NCBI GenBank assembly: GCA_963717945.1
Contig: CAVQXT010000003.1
Location: 372,001 to 436,000, forward strand
From: FEN-299 sp963717945
GTDB taxonomy: Bacteria; Acidobacteriota; Vicinamibacteria; Vicinamibacterales; Fen-181
DNA length: 64,000 nt
Reading direction: 5' to 3'
Below, piece by piece: positions 1 to 7,858 of the stretch. A program made the position numbers and the translations under genes. Positions within the stretch are counted from its first letter, which is position 1, and the number at the start of each line of letters is the position of its first letter. Under the pieces are notes generated by a model. That model searched no databases. It was not told the origin of the DNA and saw only the letters and a list, made by a program, of their open reading frames with translations.

Positions 1-59
1 GCCGGCCCCACACAGGGTGGCGCCCGTGGCGCGAGCCGTACACAGGCTATGCCTTGTGG

Positions 60-124
60 CGCGGGCCTCCTGGCCCGCGAGACGCGGTCGGGCGTGCATC
101 GTAGCGCGGGCCTCTCGGCCCGCG
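60..124. repeat. tandem pair of intergenic hairpins
   Basis: Two nearly identical perfect hairpins with 8-bp arms CGCGGGCC/GGCCCGCG and 4-nt loops lie at 60-79 (loop TCCT) and 105-124 (loop TCTC), 45 bp apart, upstream of the first gene. They look like members of a REP-like intergenic hairpin family; a related hairpin, GGCGGGTCT/AGACCCGCC, is at 58976-58995. No T-tract follows, so they are not typical terminators. Function unknown. Confidence 0.7.
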
Positions 125-150
125 ATGGGTTAGGATCGCACCAGGGCGAT

Positions 151-1230
151 ATGGCATCCCAACCGCACTTGTTCACCCCGCTGAAACTCCGAGACGTCGA
201 GTTCCGCAACCGCGTGTTCGTCTCGCCGATGTGTCAGTACTCGAGCGAGGGCGGGATGCCGAACGAGTGGCACCTGGTGCACCTCGGCAGCCGCGCCGTC
301 GGCGGCGCCGGGCTGGTGATCGCCGAGGCGACGGCCGTGACGCCGGAAGGGCGCATCTCGCCGAGCGACCTGGGCGTCTGGAGCGACGCGCACCGGGAGG
401 CGCTTCGGCCGATCGCAAGGTTCATCAAGGCCCAGGGGGCGGCGGCCGGTCTTCAGATTGCCCACGCCGGGCGCAAGGCGTCCACGGCGGCGCCGTGGGA
501 CGGCGGCGGGGCGGTCGGCCCCGACCGCGGGGGGTGGACGCCGGTCGGGCCCAGCCCGAATCCGTTCGGCCCGAACTCTCCGACGCCGCACGAGCTGACA
601 CCCGACGAGATCGAGCGCCTGGTCGACCGGTTCGGCGACGCGGCGCGCCGCGCGCGCGAGGCCGGGTTCGACGTGCTCGAGATTCACGCGGCGCACGGCT
701 ACCTGCTGCACGAGTTCCTGTCGCCGCTGACCAACCTCAGGACCGACCGGTTCGGCGGCAGCTTCGAGAACCGCCTCACCTTTCCGCTGGCGGTCGTGGC
801 GCGCGTCCGCGAGATCTGGCCGGAAGCGCAGCCGCTCTTCGTGCGCATCTCGTCCACCGATTGGGTGGAGGGGGGCTGGTCGATCGGCGACTCGGTGGCG
901 CTGGCGCGACGGCTCAAGGCGCTCGGCGCGGACCTGGTTGACTGCTCGAGCGCGGGCGCCGTTTCTCAGGCGACGATCCCGGTCGGCCCCGGCTACCAGG
1001 CGCCGTTCGCGGCGGCCATCAGGAACGGGGCCGGCATTGCCACCGGGGCCGTCGGCATGGTGACCAGCCCCGAGCAGGCCGAGCAGATCGTCGCCACCGG
1101 CCAGGCCGACGCCGTGCTGCTCGCGCGCGAGATGCTGCGCAATCCGTATTGGCCGCTGATGGCCGCGCGGAAGCTGGGGGCGTCGGTCCAGTGGCCGAAG
1201 CAGTACCTGCGCGCGAGCCCGGGGCGGTAG
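151..1230 (+). CDS. NADH:flavin oxidoreductase, old yellow enzyme (YqjM class)
   Basis: Predicted 359-residue FMN-dependent ene-reductase of the cytoplasm, reducing activated C=C bonds of enals, enones or xenobiotics with NAD(P)H. The N-terminus reads LFTPLKLRDVEFRNRVFVSPMCQY, and Cys28 and Tyr30 match the flavin-modulating Cys and nearby Tyr of the YqjM class. His179 and His182 in EIHAAHGYLLHEFLSP are the usual substrate-anchoring pair, and RTDRFGGS follows. The C-terminal phosphate-binding segment (GAVGMV, DAVLLAREMLRNPYWP) is intact, and the length is normal for the family. The frame stays open upstream to 49, but similarity to the family begins at the ATG at 151, so I use that start. It stands alone; the next gene begins 150 bp downstream. 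Confidence 0.93.
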   Translation: MASQPHLFTPLKLRDVEFRNRVFVSPMCQYSSEGGMPNEWHLVHLGSRAVGGAGLVIAEATAVTPEGRISPSDLGVWSDAHREALRPIARFIKAQGAAAGLQIAHAGRKASTAAPWDGGGAVGPDRGGWTPVGPSPNPFGPNSPTPHELTPDEIERLVDRFGDAARRAREAGFDVLEIHAAHGYLLHEFLSPLTNLRTDRFGGSFENRLTFPLAVVARVREIWPEAQPLFVRISSTDWVEGGWSIGDSVALARRLKALGADLVDCSSAGAVSQATIPVGPGYQAPFAAAIRNGAGIATGAVGMVTSPEQAEQIVATGQADAVLLAREMLRNPYWPLMAARKLGASVQWPKQYLRASPGR

Positions 1231-1381
1231 CGGTCGATGTAGTGGCTGGTGGTCAGTGGCTAGTGGACCACGCGTGATCGACTGACCACTGGCCACGAGC
1301 CTGAGGCATGGGTGTCCGCAAGTCGTACGCATACAGCGACGGGCAGATCCTCTCCGGGATCGACCTGGTCGAGGGGCTGAA

Positions 1382-4027
1382 GTGAGTCTGGCCTCCGGAA
1401 CACGATTGGGCTCCTACGAGATCCTCGCGCCGCTTGGCGCGGGGGGAATGGGTGAGGTGTACCAGGCGCGGGACCGGAAGCTCGACCGGGATGTCGCGAT
1501 CAAGGTGCTCCCCGAGGCCGTGGCCGCCCATGCGGGCGCGCTGGCGCGGTTCGAGCGGGAGGCCAAGGCGGTCGCGGCGCTCTCGCATCCGAACATCCTC
1601 GCGATTCACGATTTCGGAACACACGAGGGCATCTCGTACGCCGTCATGGAGCTGCTGCGGGGCGAGACGCTGCGCGATAAACTCGACGCCGGACCGATCC
1701 CGAACGAGCAGGCCGTGGACTACGCCGTGCAGATCGCGAAGGGCCTCTCCGCGGCGCACGACAAGGGCGTCGTCCACCGCGACCTGAAGCCCGAGAACCT
1801 CTTCGTCCTGGATGACGGCCTCGTGAAGATCCTCGACTTCGGCCTGGCAAAGAGAGTCGAGGCGGTCAGCGCAGGGCAGGAGACGAGAGCCCCGACGGGC
1901 TCCGATCTCACGGTCCCGGGGGCGGTGATGGGCACCGTGGGCTACATGTCGCCCGAGCAAGTGAGGGGGCTCACGGTCGATCGGCGCAGCGACGTCTTCT
2001 CGCTCGGGGCGATCCTGTACGAGATGCTGTCGGGCAAGAAGGCGTTCAATCGGGCCACGGCGAGCGACACGATGGCGGCAATCCTGCGGGACGAGCCGCC
2101 GGAGCTCTCGGGGTCGGGACGGAACATCTCGCCCGCGCTCGACGGCATCGTCCGGCATTGCCTGGAGAAGGACCCGGACGACCGTTTTCAGTCGGCGAAG
2201 GACATCGTGTTCGCGCTTTCCGAGCAGTCCTCGGCGACCGCGACGCGCGGCGCGAGATTGCCGTCGCCGCACGCTGGAACGAGGTCCGTCGTCATCGCCG
2301 TCGTGGCTCTCGTCGTCCTCGCGGTCGCGGGCATGTGGCTCGTGCGTCGGCCTGACACGACGTCGGCCGGGATCGGGAGCGCGAAGCGCCTGGCCGTGCT
2401 GCCGTTCGAGAACGTGGGAGCTCCCCAAGACGAGTATTTCGCCGACGGCATCGCGGACGCCGTGCGCGGCAAGCTCACGTCGTTGCCGGGCGTGGAGGTG
2501 ATTGCCAGGGCCAGCTCGGCTCCGTACAAGAAGACGAAGAAGACGCCAAACCAGATCGCCCGCGAGCTCGGAGCAAGCTACCTGCTGACGGCCACCGTGC
2601 GCTGGGAGAAGAGCGGCAGCACGAGCCGCGTGCAGGTCAGCCCGGAGCTGGTCGAGGTGACCGGGCCGGGCGCGGCCACCTTGAGGTGGCAGCAGCCCTT
2701 CGACGCGGCGCTGACCGATGTCTTCCAGGTGCAGTCGGATATCGCGACGCGCGTCGCGCAGGCTCTCGATGTCGTGCTCGAGGCGAACGACGAGAAGCGG
2801 CTGGCGGAGGCCCCCACGCAGGACCTGGCCGCTTACGACGCCTTCCTGAGGGGCGAGGAAGTCTCGAGGAGCATGGCCATCAACGACCCGGCCAGCCTGC
2901 GCAGGGCGCTCGGGCTCTACGAGCAAGCCGTGGCCCTCGATCCCGGCTTCGCGCGGGCCTGGGCGCAGATTTCCAAAGCCGACTCGATCCTGCACGGCAA
3001 CGGCGTGCCCACGCCGGAGCTGGCAGAACGCGCGCGCCGGGCAGGGGAGAAGGCGGTGGCCCTCGCGCCAGACCAGCCCGACGGATACCTGGCCCTTGGC
3101 ACCTACATGCGCGTGGTCGTCGGGGACTTCAGCCGCGCGCTGGAGGAGTATGCGAAGGGGCGGCGCGTCGCGCCTGGAAACGCGGACTTGCTCAGGGCAA
3201 CCGCGTTGACCGAGCAGAGCCTCGGACACTGGGACGCGGCGGTGGAGCACTTCAAGCAGGCCGAGCGCCTCGATCCCCGATCGATCAACAACAAGTGGAC
3301 GCTCGGCATCGCGCTGCTTCGTCTGAGGCGATATCCCGAAGCACGCGAAGCCTTCGACCGTGGGCTCGCGCTCGCGCCCGCGAACCTCACCCTGATCGAG
3401 CAGAAGGCGATGACGTTCCTCGGGGAGGGCAGTCTCGCGGGAGCGCGATCCGTCTTGCACGCCGTGCCCCGCGAGGTCGAACCCACGGCAATGGTGTCCT
3501 ATCTGGCGACCTACTTCGATCTCGTCTGGGTCCTCGACGAGGAGCAGCGAGAGTTGCTTTTGCGTCTGACGCCGAGCGCCTTCGACAACAACAGGGGGGC
3601 CTGGAGCCTCTGCCTCGTCCAAGCCTGTGCACTGAAGGCCGACGAGGCCAACGTGCGATCCCACGCCGAGGAAGCGAGAAACGCCTTCCGGCAGCAGCTT
3701 CTCGCCGCGCCACAGGACCCGCAGCTTCACATCCTGCTCGGCCTCTCGCTCGCCTACCTCGGCCAAAGAGACGACGCCATCCGAGAGGGAGAACGCGGCG
3801 TCGCGCTCCTGCCCGTGACCAAAGATGCGTACGTCGGTCCCTATCTTGAGCACCAACTCGTGCGCATCTACATCCTCGTCGGCGAGCCGGAAAAGGCGCT
3901 CAGCCATCTGGCGCCGCTTCTGGAGACCCCATACGTCCTCTCGCCCGGATGGCTCAGGATCGACCCGAACTTCGACCCCTTGCGAAAGGACCCGAGGTTC
4001 CAGAAACTCGTCGACGGGGCGAAATGA
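1382..4027 (+). CDS. serine/threonine protein kinase with TolB-like domain and TPR repeats
   Basis: An 881-residue membrane-anchored Pkn-type kinase. Kinase domain at about 10-275: glycine loop LGAGGMGEVY, Lys41, HRDLKPEN with Asp134, DFGLAK, and a SPEQ version of the APE motif. A single membrane segment lies near 303-320 (VVIAVVALVVLAVAGMWLV). Outside the membrane is a TolB-N/adenylate-cyclase-associated module (LAVLPFENVGAPQDEYFADGIADAVRGKL, about 335-480), followed by TPR-like helices to the C-terminus. This layout is common in Acidobacteria and is thought to couple periplasmic protein contacts to Ser/Thr phosphorylation; the signal is unknown. The start is GTG with GAGGGGCTGA upstream. 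A 25-codon ATG reading frame (1308-1385) overlaps the start and is not called as a gene. Confidence 0.92.
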   Translation: MSLASGTRLGSYEILAPLGAGGMGEVYQARDRKLDRDVAIKVLPEAVAAHAGALARFEREAKAVAALSHPNILAIHDFGTHEGISYAVMELLRGETLRDKLDAGPIPNEQAVDYAVQIAKGLSAAHDKGVVHRDLKPENLFVLDDGLVKILDFGLAKRVEAVSAGQETRAPTGSDLTVPGAVMGTVGYMSPEQVRGLTVDRRSDVFSLGAILYEMLSGKKAFNRATASDTMAAILRDEPPELSGSGRNISPALDGIVRHCLEKDPDDRFQSAKDIVFALSEQSSATATRGARLPSPHAGTRSVVIAVVALVVLAVAGMWLVRRPDTTSAGIGSAKRLAVLPFENVGAPQDEYFADGIADAVRGKLTSLPGVEVIARASSAPYKKTKKTPNQIARELGASYLLTATVRWEKSGSTSRVQVSPELVEVTGPGAATLRWQQPFDAALTDVFQVQSDIATRVAQALDVVLEANDEKRLAEAPTQDLAAYDAFLRGEEVSRSMAINDPASLRRALGLYEQAVALDPGFARAWAQISKADSILHGNGVPTPELAERARRAGEKAVALAPDQPDGYLALGTYMRVVVGDFSRALEEYAKGRRVAPGNADLLRATALTEQSLGHWDAAVEHFKQAERLDPRSINNKWTLGIALLRLRRYPEAREAFDRGLALAPANLTLIEQKAMTFLGEGSLAGARSVLHAVPREVEPTAMVSYLATYFDLVWVLDEEQRELLLRLTPSAFDNNRGAWSLCLVQACALKADEANVRSHAEEARNAFRQQLLAAPQDPQLHILLGLSLAYLGQRDDAIREGERGVALLPVTKDAYVGPYLEHQLVRIYILVGEPEKALSHLAPLLETPYVLSPGWLRIDPNFDPLRKDPRFQKLVDGAK

Positions 4028-4081
4028 CCCTCGCGACCTGAACGCCGCGAGGTTCCTACGAGATCTTCGCGCCTCAGCCCC

Positions 4082-4261
4082 CGCGACATTGTCATCCAGG
4101 CGATCTTGCGTCATAGTAATGTGTCCGTAAGTCGAGCGGCTTACATCAAGAACGATGGGGTCGACCCGCAGAGTCTGGCGGCGATGGACGCGCTCGAATC
4201 GGCCGCATGCAACCCGCATGTAACTGGGACGACCGGGGCCGACGACACGAAGACACGCTAA
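4082..4261 (+). pseudogene. C-terminal remnant of a tyrosine recombinase (integrase)
   Basis: In frame, this 59-codon stretch reads RDIVIQAILRHSNVSVSRAAY and then IKNDGVDPQSLAAMDALE, ending at TAA 4259-4261. That is the typical end of phage-type integrases: the catalytic HxxR-to-Tyr region, with the nucleophile probably the Tyr of AAYIK, followed by an AAM.ALE tail. Nothing upstream in this frame matches the rest of an integrase. Just before it, 4051-4077 resembles the start of the preceding kinase gene (compare 1409-1434). So this is a relic of a lost mobile element, about 30 bp from tRNA-Ser. No catalytic Arg/His box is left, and it cannot be active. Confidence 0.65.
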
Positions 4262-4292
4262 TCCACTGATAGCGTGGCAATTGCGCCTTCGC

Positions 4293-4383
4293 GGTGAGGT
4301 GGCCGAGAGGCTGAAGGCGGCGGTTTGCTAAACCGTTATACGGGCCAAAACCTGTATCCAGGGTTCGAATCCCTGCCTCACCG
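4293..4383 (+). tRNA. tRNA-Ser(GCT)
   Basis: The acceptor stem GGTGAGG (4293-4299) pairs with CCTCACC (4376-4382). The discriminator is G4383, as expected for tRNA-Ser, and CCA is encoded at 4384-4386. The anticodon loop TTTGCTAAA gives GCT at 4327-4329. A long variable arm (TTATACGGGCCAAAACCTGTAT) marks a class II tRNA, and the T-arm reads CAGGGTTCGAATCCCTG. It reads serine codons AGC/AGT. Confidence 0.95.
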
Positions 4384-4386
4384 CCA

Positions 4387-4435
4387 TTCGACTCGCCCTG
4401 AGCGAACCCCCTCGCCGCGGCTCGGGTGAGTTGAA
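4387..4435. repeat. imperfect inverted repeat after tRNA-Ser
   Basis: TTCGACTCGCCCTGAGC pairs with GCTCGGGTGAGTTGAA at 4420-4435, counting G-T pairs. It begins immediately after the tRNA CCA end and has no T-tract. It could act in processing or be another REP-like element. Confidence 0.5.
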
Positions 4436-4617
4436 GGGCTCGCTCATGGCAAGCCGGCCTTCGCTCTTCCTGTCCTCGCGAAGGCGGACCCCGATCTTCC
4501 CCCTCCCGTGCTAGCCTGAAGTTGTCCAGCACATGAACGCGGCGCCGGTTGGTGCGTAGGTTCACGCCTCGCCCGCGGGCGCGCTACCAGGGCGACACCC
4601 CATCCCGGGAGGGGAGC

Positions 4618-5940
4618 GTGCACGTTCAGGCAGCTTCCGTGACGACGTCTGCCGCGACCGAGGTCTCTCGCGCGACGATGGCGAAGGTGACCCGTCGGCT
4701 GGTCCCCTTCGCCTTCCTCCTCTACATCGTCTGTTACGTGGACCGCGTGAACGTGAGTTTCGCGGCCCTGCGGATGAACCGGGACCTCGGCTTCAGCCCG
4801 ACGGTCTACGGGCTCGGCGCCGGCCTGTTCTTCCTGGGCTACGTGTCGTTCCAGGTGCCCGCCAACCTGATTCTCGCGCGCGTCGGCGCCCGCCGCTGGA
4901 TCGCCACGATCATGGTGGTCTGGGGGGTGATCGCGGCGGGCATGGCGCTGGTGAGCGGGCCGCGCGCGTTCTATGCCGCGCGCATCCTGCTGGGGATCGC
5001 CGAGGCGGGCTTCTTCCCGGGCATACTCCTGTACTTCACGACCTGGTTCCCGGCCGCCGAGCGGGCGCGCGCGGTCTCGCGGTTCATGACGGCGATTCCC
5101 GTCGCCTCGATCGTCGGCGGCCCCGTCTCGGGCGCCTTGCTCGGCATGTCCGGCGTCGGGGGGCTTGCCGGGTGGCGCTGGCTGTTCCTGCTCGAGGGGC
5201 TGCCGGCCGTTGTGCTCGGCCTGGTCGCGTTCGCGTACCTCGACGACCGGCCGGCCGACGCGGCCTGGCTGACGGCAGAGGAGCACCAGGAACTCGCAAG
5301 CGCGATCGACGCTGAAACCGCCCGGGCGGAGCCCGCCGCGACGCCGGGCGAGGCGATCGCGAGGCCGGCGGTGTGGATCCTGGCGGGGCTGTGGTTCCTT
5401 GTCCTCGTGCCCGCCTACGGGGTGGGGCTCTGGCTGCCGCAGATCGTGCGCGAGCTGTTCCACCAGGACGACCTCGTGGTCGGCTTCCTGGTGGTGATCC
5501 CGCAGATGGTTGGCATCGCGGCGACGATCGCCTTCGGCGCGAGCTCGGACCGGACCGGCGAGCGCTACCTGCACATTGCCATCCCGCTAATGGCGGGCGC
5601 CGTCGCGCTGCTCCTGTCGGTGTCGCTCGCGTCGCCCGTCCTCGTCCTGGCGGCCCTCTCCGTCTTCACCGCCGCGCCGATGGCGATCTACGGGCCCTTC
5701 TGGGCGCTGCCGCCGAAGTTCCTCCGCGGGACGGCCGCGGCGGCCGGCATTGCGTTCATCAACTCGGTGGGGAATCTGGGCGGCTTCGCGGGACCCTACG
5801 TCCTCGGCGCCGTCAGGGATGGCACCGGTTCCTTTTCGGCCGCCCTGCTGGGCGGGGCCGCGCTGATGGCGGCCGCGGGGACGATCGCGGTCATGCTGAC
5901 CCTGTCTGACTGGCGGACCCGGAAGCGGGTGCTCGCGTGA
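4618..5940 (+). CDS. MFS transporter, anion:cation symporter type
   Basis: A 440-residue inner-membrane transporter with about 12 hydrophobic segments. The first segment (FAFLLYIVCYVDRVNVSFAALRMNRDLG) carries the D-R-x-N signature of the ACS family, whose members import sugar acids, tartrate, phthalate or hydroxyphenylacetate. ILLGIAEAGFFPGILLYFTTWFP is the second conserved ACS segment. The start is GTG at 4618, preceded by GGGAGGGG; the frame is also open further upstream, and ATG 4678 is an alternative. The isochorismatase-like gene starts 35 bp downstream and probably shares the transcript, so import and hydrolysis of one small amide or ester is a reasonable guess. The substrate cannot be named from sequence. 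Confidence 0.88.
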   Translation: MHVQAASVTTSAATEVSRATMAKVTRRLVPFAFLLYIVCYVDRVNVSFAALRMNRDLGFSPTVYGLGAGLFFLGYVSFQVPANLILARVGARRWIATIMVVWGVIAAGMALVSGPRAFYAARILLGIAEAGFFPGILLYFTTWFPAAERARAVSRFMTAIPVASIVGGPVSGALLGMSGVGGLAGWRWLFLLEGLPAVVLGLVAFAYLDDRPADAAWLTAEEHQELASAIDAETARAEPAATPGEAIARPAVWILAGLWFLVLVPAYGVGLWLPQIVRELFHQDDLVVGFLVVIPQMVGIAATIAFGASSDRTGERYLHIAIPLMAGAVALLLSVSLASPVLVLAALSVFTAAPMAIYGPFWALPPKFLRGTAAAAGIAFINSVGNLGGFAGPYVLGAVRDGTGSFSAALLGGAALMAAAGTIAVMLTLSDWRTRKRVLA

Positions 5941-5974
5941 CCCGGGTCTGCCGGCGCGAGTAGACTGGTCCATC

Positions 5975-6607
5975 ATGATACTGACCACGCTTGGAATGGT
6001 GATGATGCTCGCCACGGCCCCGGCGCCGCACGGCGCAGCGAGGGAGGCGGCCCTGGGTTCGGACACCGCGCTCCTCGTGATCGACATCCAGAACTTCTAC
6101 TTCGAGGGCGGCCTGCTCCCGCTGACGCGGCCGGTCGAAGCGGCCGACCAGGCGAAGCGCGTGCTCGACGCCTTCCGGGCGAAGCACCTGACGGTGATCC
6201 ACGTCCAGCACGTGCCGCAGTCGGTCGCGATCGTGGATGGCGTGCCCGCCGACCCGCAGTACCGCATTCGCCCCGTCGTGGCTCCCGCGGCGGGCGAGAA
6301 GGTGGTCACCAAGCGGTACGCGAACAGCTTCCGCGAGACCGACCTGCTCGACTACCTGCGCGCGAAGGGGATCAAGAAGCTCGTGATCGTCGGCATGCAG
6401 ACGCAGATGTGCGTCGAGGCGGCCAGCCGCGCGGCGGCGGACCTGGGCTTCGAGGTGACCGTCGTCCACGACGCCTGCGCCACGCGCCCTCTCGAATTTG
6501 GCGGCCACACGGCGTCGGCGATCGACGTCCAGACCACCGCGCTGGCGGCGATCAAGAACAGCTACGGCCGCGTGCTCGGCGTCGAGGAGTTGCTGAAGGA
6601 GATGTGA
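5975..6607 (+). CDS. cysteine hydrolase, isochorismatase/nicotinamidase superfamily
   Basis: A 210-residue alpha/beta hydrolase-like amidase. The Asp-Lys-Cys triad is visible: Asp37 in LLVIDIQNFYF, Lys113 in VVTKRYANSF, and Cys146 in GMQTQMCVEAASRAA. The first 22 residues are hydrophobic and Ala-rich (MILTTLGMVMMLATAPAPHGAA), which suggests export or membrane attachment; this is unusual for the family. It lies 35 bp after the MFS gene on the same strand. Likely substrates are small amides or N-carbamoyl compounds, but the exact reaction is not determinable. It converges with the S51 peptidase gene, whose stop is 6 bp away. Confidence 0.88.
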   Translation: MILTTLGMVMMLATAPAPHGAAREAALGSDTALLVIDIQNFYFEGGLLPLTRPVEAADQAKRVLDAFRAKHLTVIHVQHVPQSVAIVDGVPADPQYRIRPVVAPAAGEKVVTKRYANSFRETDLLDYLRAKGIKKLVIVGMQTQMCVEAASRAAADLGFEVTVVHDACATRPLEFGGHTASAIDVQTTALAAIKNSYGRVLGVEELLKEM

Positions 6608-6613
6608 TTCGGT

Positions 6614-7660
6614 TCAGTAGACCTTCCCAGTCGACGACGACACGACGCCGGCGTTCACCGACAGGACATACGCCGCCCCGCCGGTGCCCGACCATGTCTT
6701 GAGGTTGAAGGCCCCGCCTGGCGGCACCCGATACGTCTTGAACCCGGCCATCGTCAGCGGCGCGCCCGGCTTGCAGACCGCCGCCTTCGTGGTGGTTTCG
6801 ATGAAGTAGGCGGGTGCCTTGCCGACGACGGTGGCCGTGCCGTCGGTTTCGACCAGCACCGCCGACTCCTCGTCGACCGCGATCGCCCGCGCCGGCGACG
6901 CCCAGCCATCGGTGACCATCCTGGCCAGGAACACCAGCGTCCGGCCGAGGCGATCGCGCGGGCCCACGTGCGAATCGGTGACGATGCCCGCCATGTTCGG
7001 CATCGTCAGGAACTCGCGTTCGAGCGCGACCTGGGCGATGTACGGATTGGCGAGCGCGACCGCCGACGTCAGGTTCGGGCCGTCGCCGTCGTTCATCGCC
7101 GTATAGGCGACCTGCCCCAGCACCGCGAGCCCCGCGCTCGTTCCGCCGATGGGCACGCCGCGCTTCGCGAGCCTGTTCAGCGTGTCTTCGACGGGCGTGC
7201 CCTTCCAGTACTTGATGTAGTTCGACTGGTCGCCGCCCGCGATGAACACCGCCTCCGCGCGCTCGAGGGCACGGACCACGTCCTTGTCGAACGACGCATC
7301 CCGGCTCTTGAACACGATCGACTCCACCGAGGCGACCTGGCCGAGGCTCTTGATGTAAGGGTTGTAGCCGTCGGCGCCCGACGCGCGGATGACGACGATG
7401 TTCCCGCCGCCCGAGTGGGCGATGAGCCAGCGGAACGCGTCGTCGATGTCGGTGCCGCCGCCTTCGAGCTGCAGGCCGCCCCTGGTGGGCGTCGTGACGT
7501 CGGCGGCGTTGCCGGTGAGATAGTCGTCGTAGGTTGGCGTGGCGCGATGAACCGTCGCGGCCGCCGCCCCGGCCGGCGACGGGACGGCCTGCGACAAGGC
7601 CGTCGCGCCGAGCCCCGCGAGCGCGCCGATCAGTATCAGCGCCGAAAGTGCAGTCCGCAT
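6614..7660 (-). CDS. secreted cyanophycinase-like peptidase, family S51
   Basis: A 348-residue protein with a clear signal peptide (about 1-25, ALSALILIGALAGLGATALSQA). The S51 nucleophile elbow is in VPIGGTSAGLAVLGQ with Ser175, preceded by FIAGGDQSNYIKYW, the other conserved block of cyanophycinases and dipeptidase E. The family cuts peptides with acidic residues, including the beta-linked Asp-Arg polymer cyanophycin. Secreted members in heterotrophs are thought to scavenge such peptides. The N-terminal half (GGGTDIDDAFRWLIAHSGGGNIVVI) fits the same fold. It is transcribed towards the isochorismatase-like gene. Confidence 0.9.
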   Translation of the reverse strand: MRTALSALILIGALAGLGATALSQAVPSPAGAAAATVHRATPTYDDYLTGNAADVTTPTRGGLQLEGGGTDIDDAFRWLIAHSGGGNIVVIRASGADGYNPYIKSLGQVASVESIVFKSRDASFDKDVVRALERAEAVFIAGGDQSNYIKYWKGTPVEDTLNRLAKRGVPIGGTSAGLAVLGQVAYTAMNDGDGPNLTSAVALANPYIAQVALEREFLTMPNMAGIVTDSHVGPRDRLGRTLVFLARMVTDGWASPARAIAVDEESAVLVETDGTATVVGKAPAYFIETTTKAAVCKPGAPLTMAGFKTYRVPPGGAFNLKTWSGTGGAAYVLSVNAGVVSSSTGKVY

Positions 7661-7815
7661 GATGAGGTCTCCTCCACGCTGGGGCGGCCAGGGGCCGTCG
7701 ATTCGCGCTGGTGGAGCTTATCACCCCGCGGCTTCGGGCGCGCCTCCACGCCTCGGGTAGAATAGCGGTTTGGGCCCCGAGCCCCGCCTTCGCCCTTCCG
7801 CCTTCGCCGCGATGC

Positions 7816-7850
7816 GGCTATGGCGGACAAGTCGGGCTATGGCGGGCAAG
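7816..7850. repeat. short direct repeat before gltX
   Basis: GGCTATGGCGGACAAG (7816-7831) is repeated as GGCTATGGCGGGCAAG (7835-7850) with one mismatch. It is followed by several GAGCCTT-type words up to and into the annotated gltX start. The composition looks like decayed repeat DNA, not coding sequence. Confidence 0.55.
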
Positions 7851-7858
7851 CCTGAGCC

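Noticed and set aside
1308..1385. 25-codon ATG frame ending on the first kinase start (GTG overlap)
   Set aside because: It would look like a coupled leader peptide, but has no good RBS and no familiar sequence. There is weak similarity to part of the integrase remnant region, so it is more likely decayed DNA.
1253..4219. Very long open frame on the minus strand opposite the first kinase
   Set aside because: It has no recognisable domain and mirrors a complete kinase-TPR gene; high GC makes such antisense frames common. The same applies to 11953-14142, 22518-24236, 24328-26967, 27344-29323 and 55184-57877.
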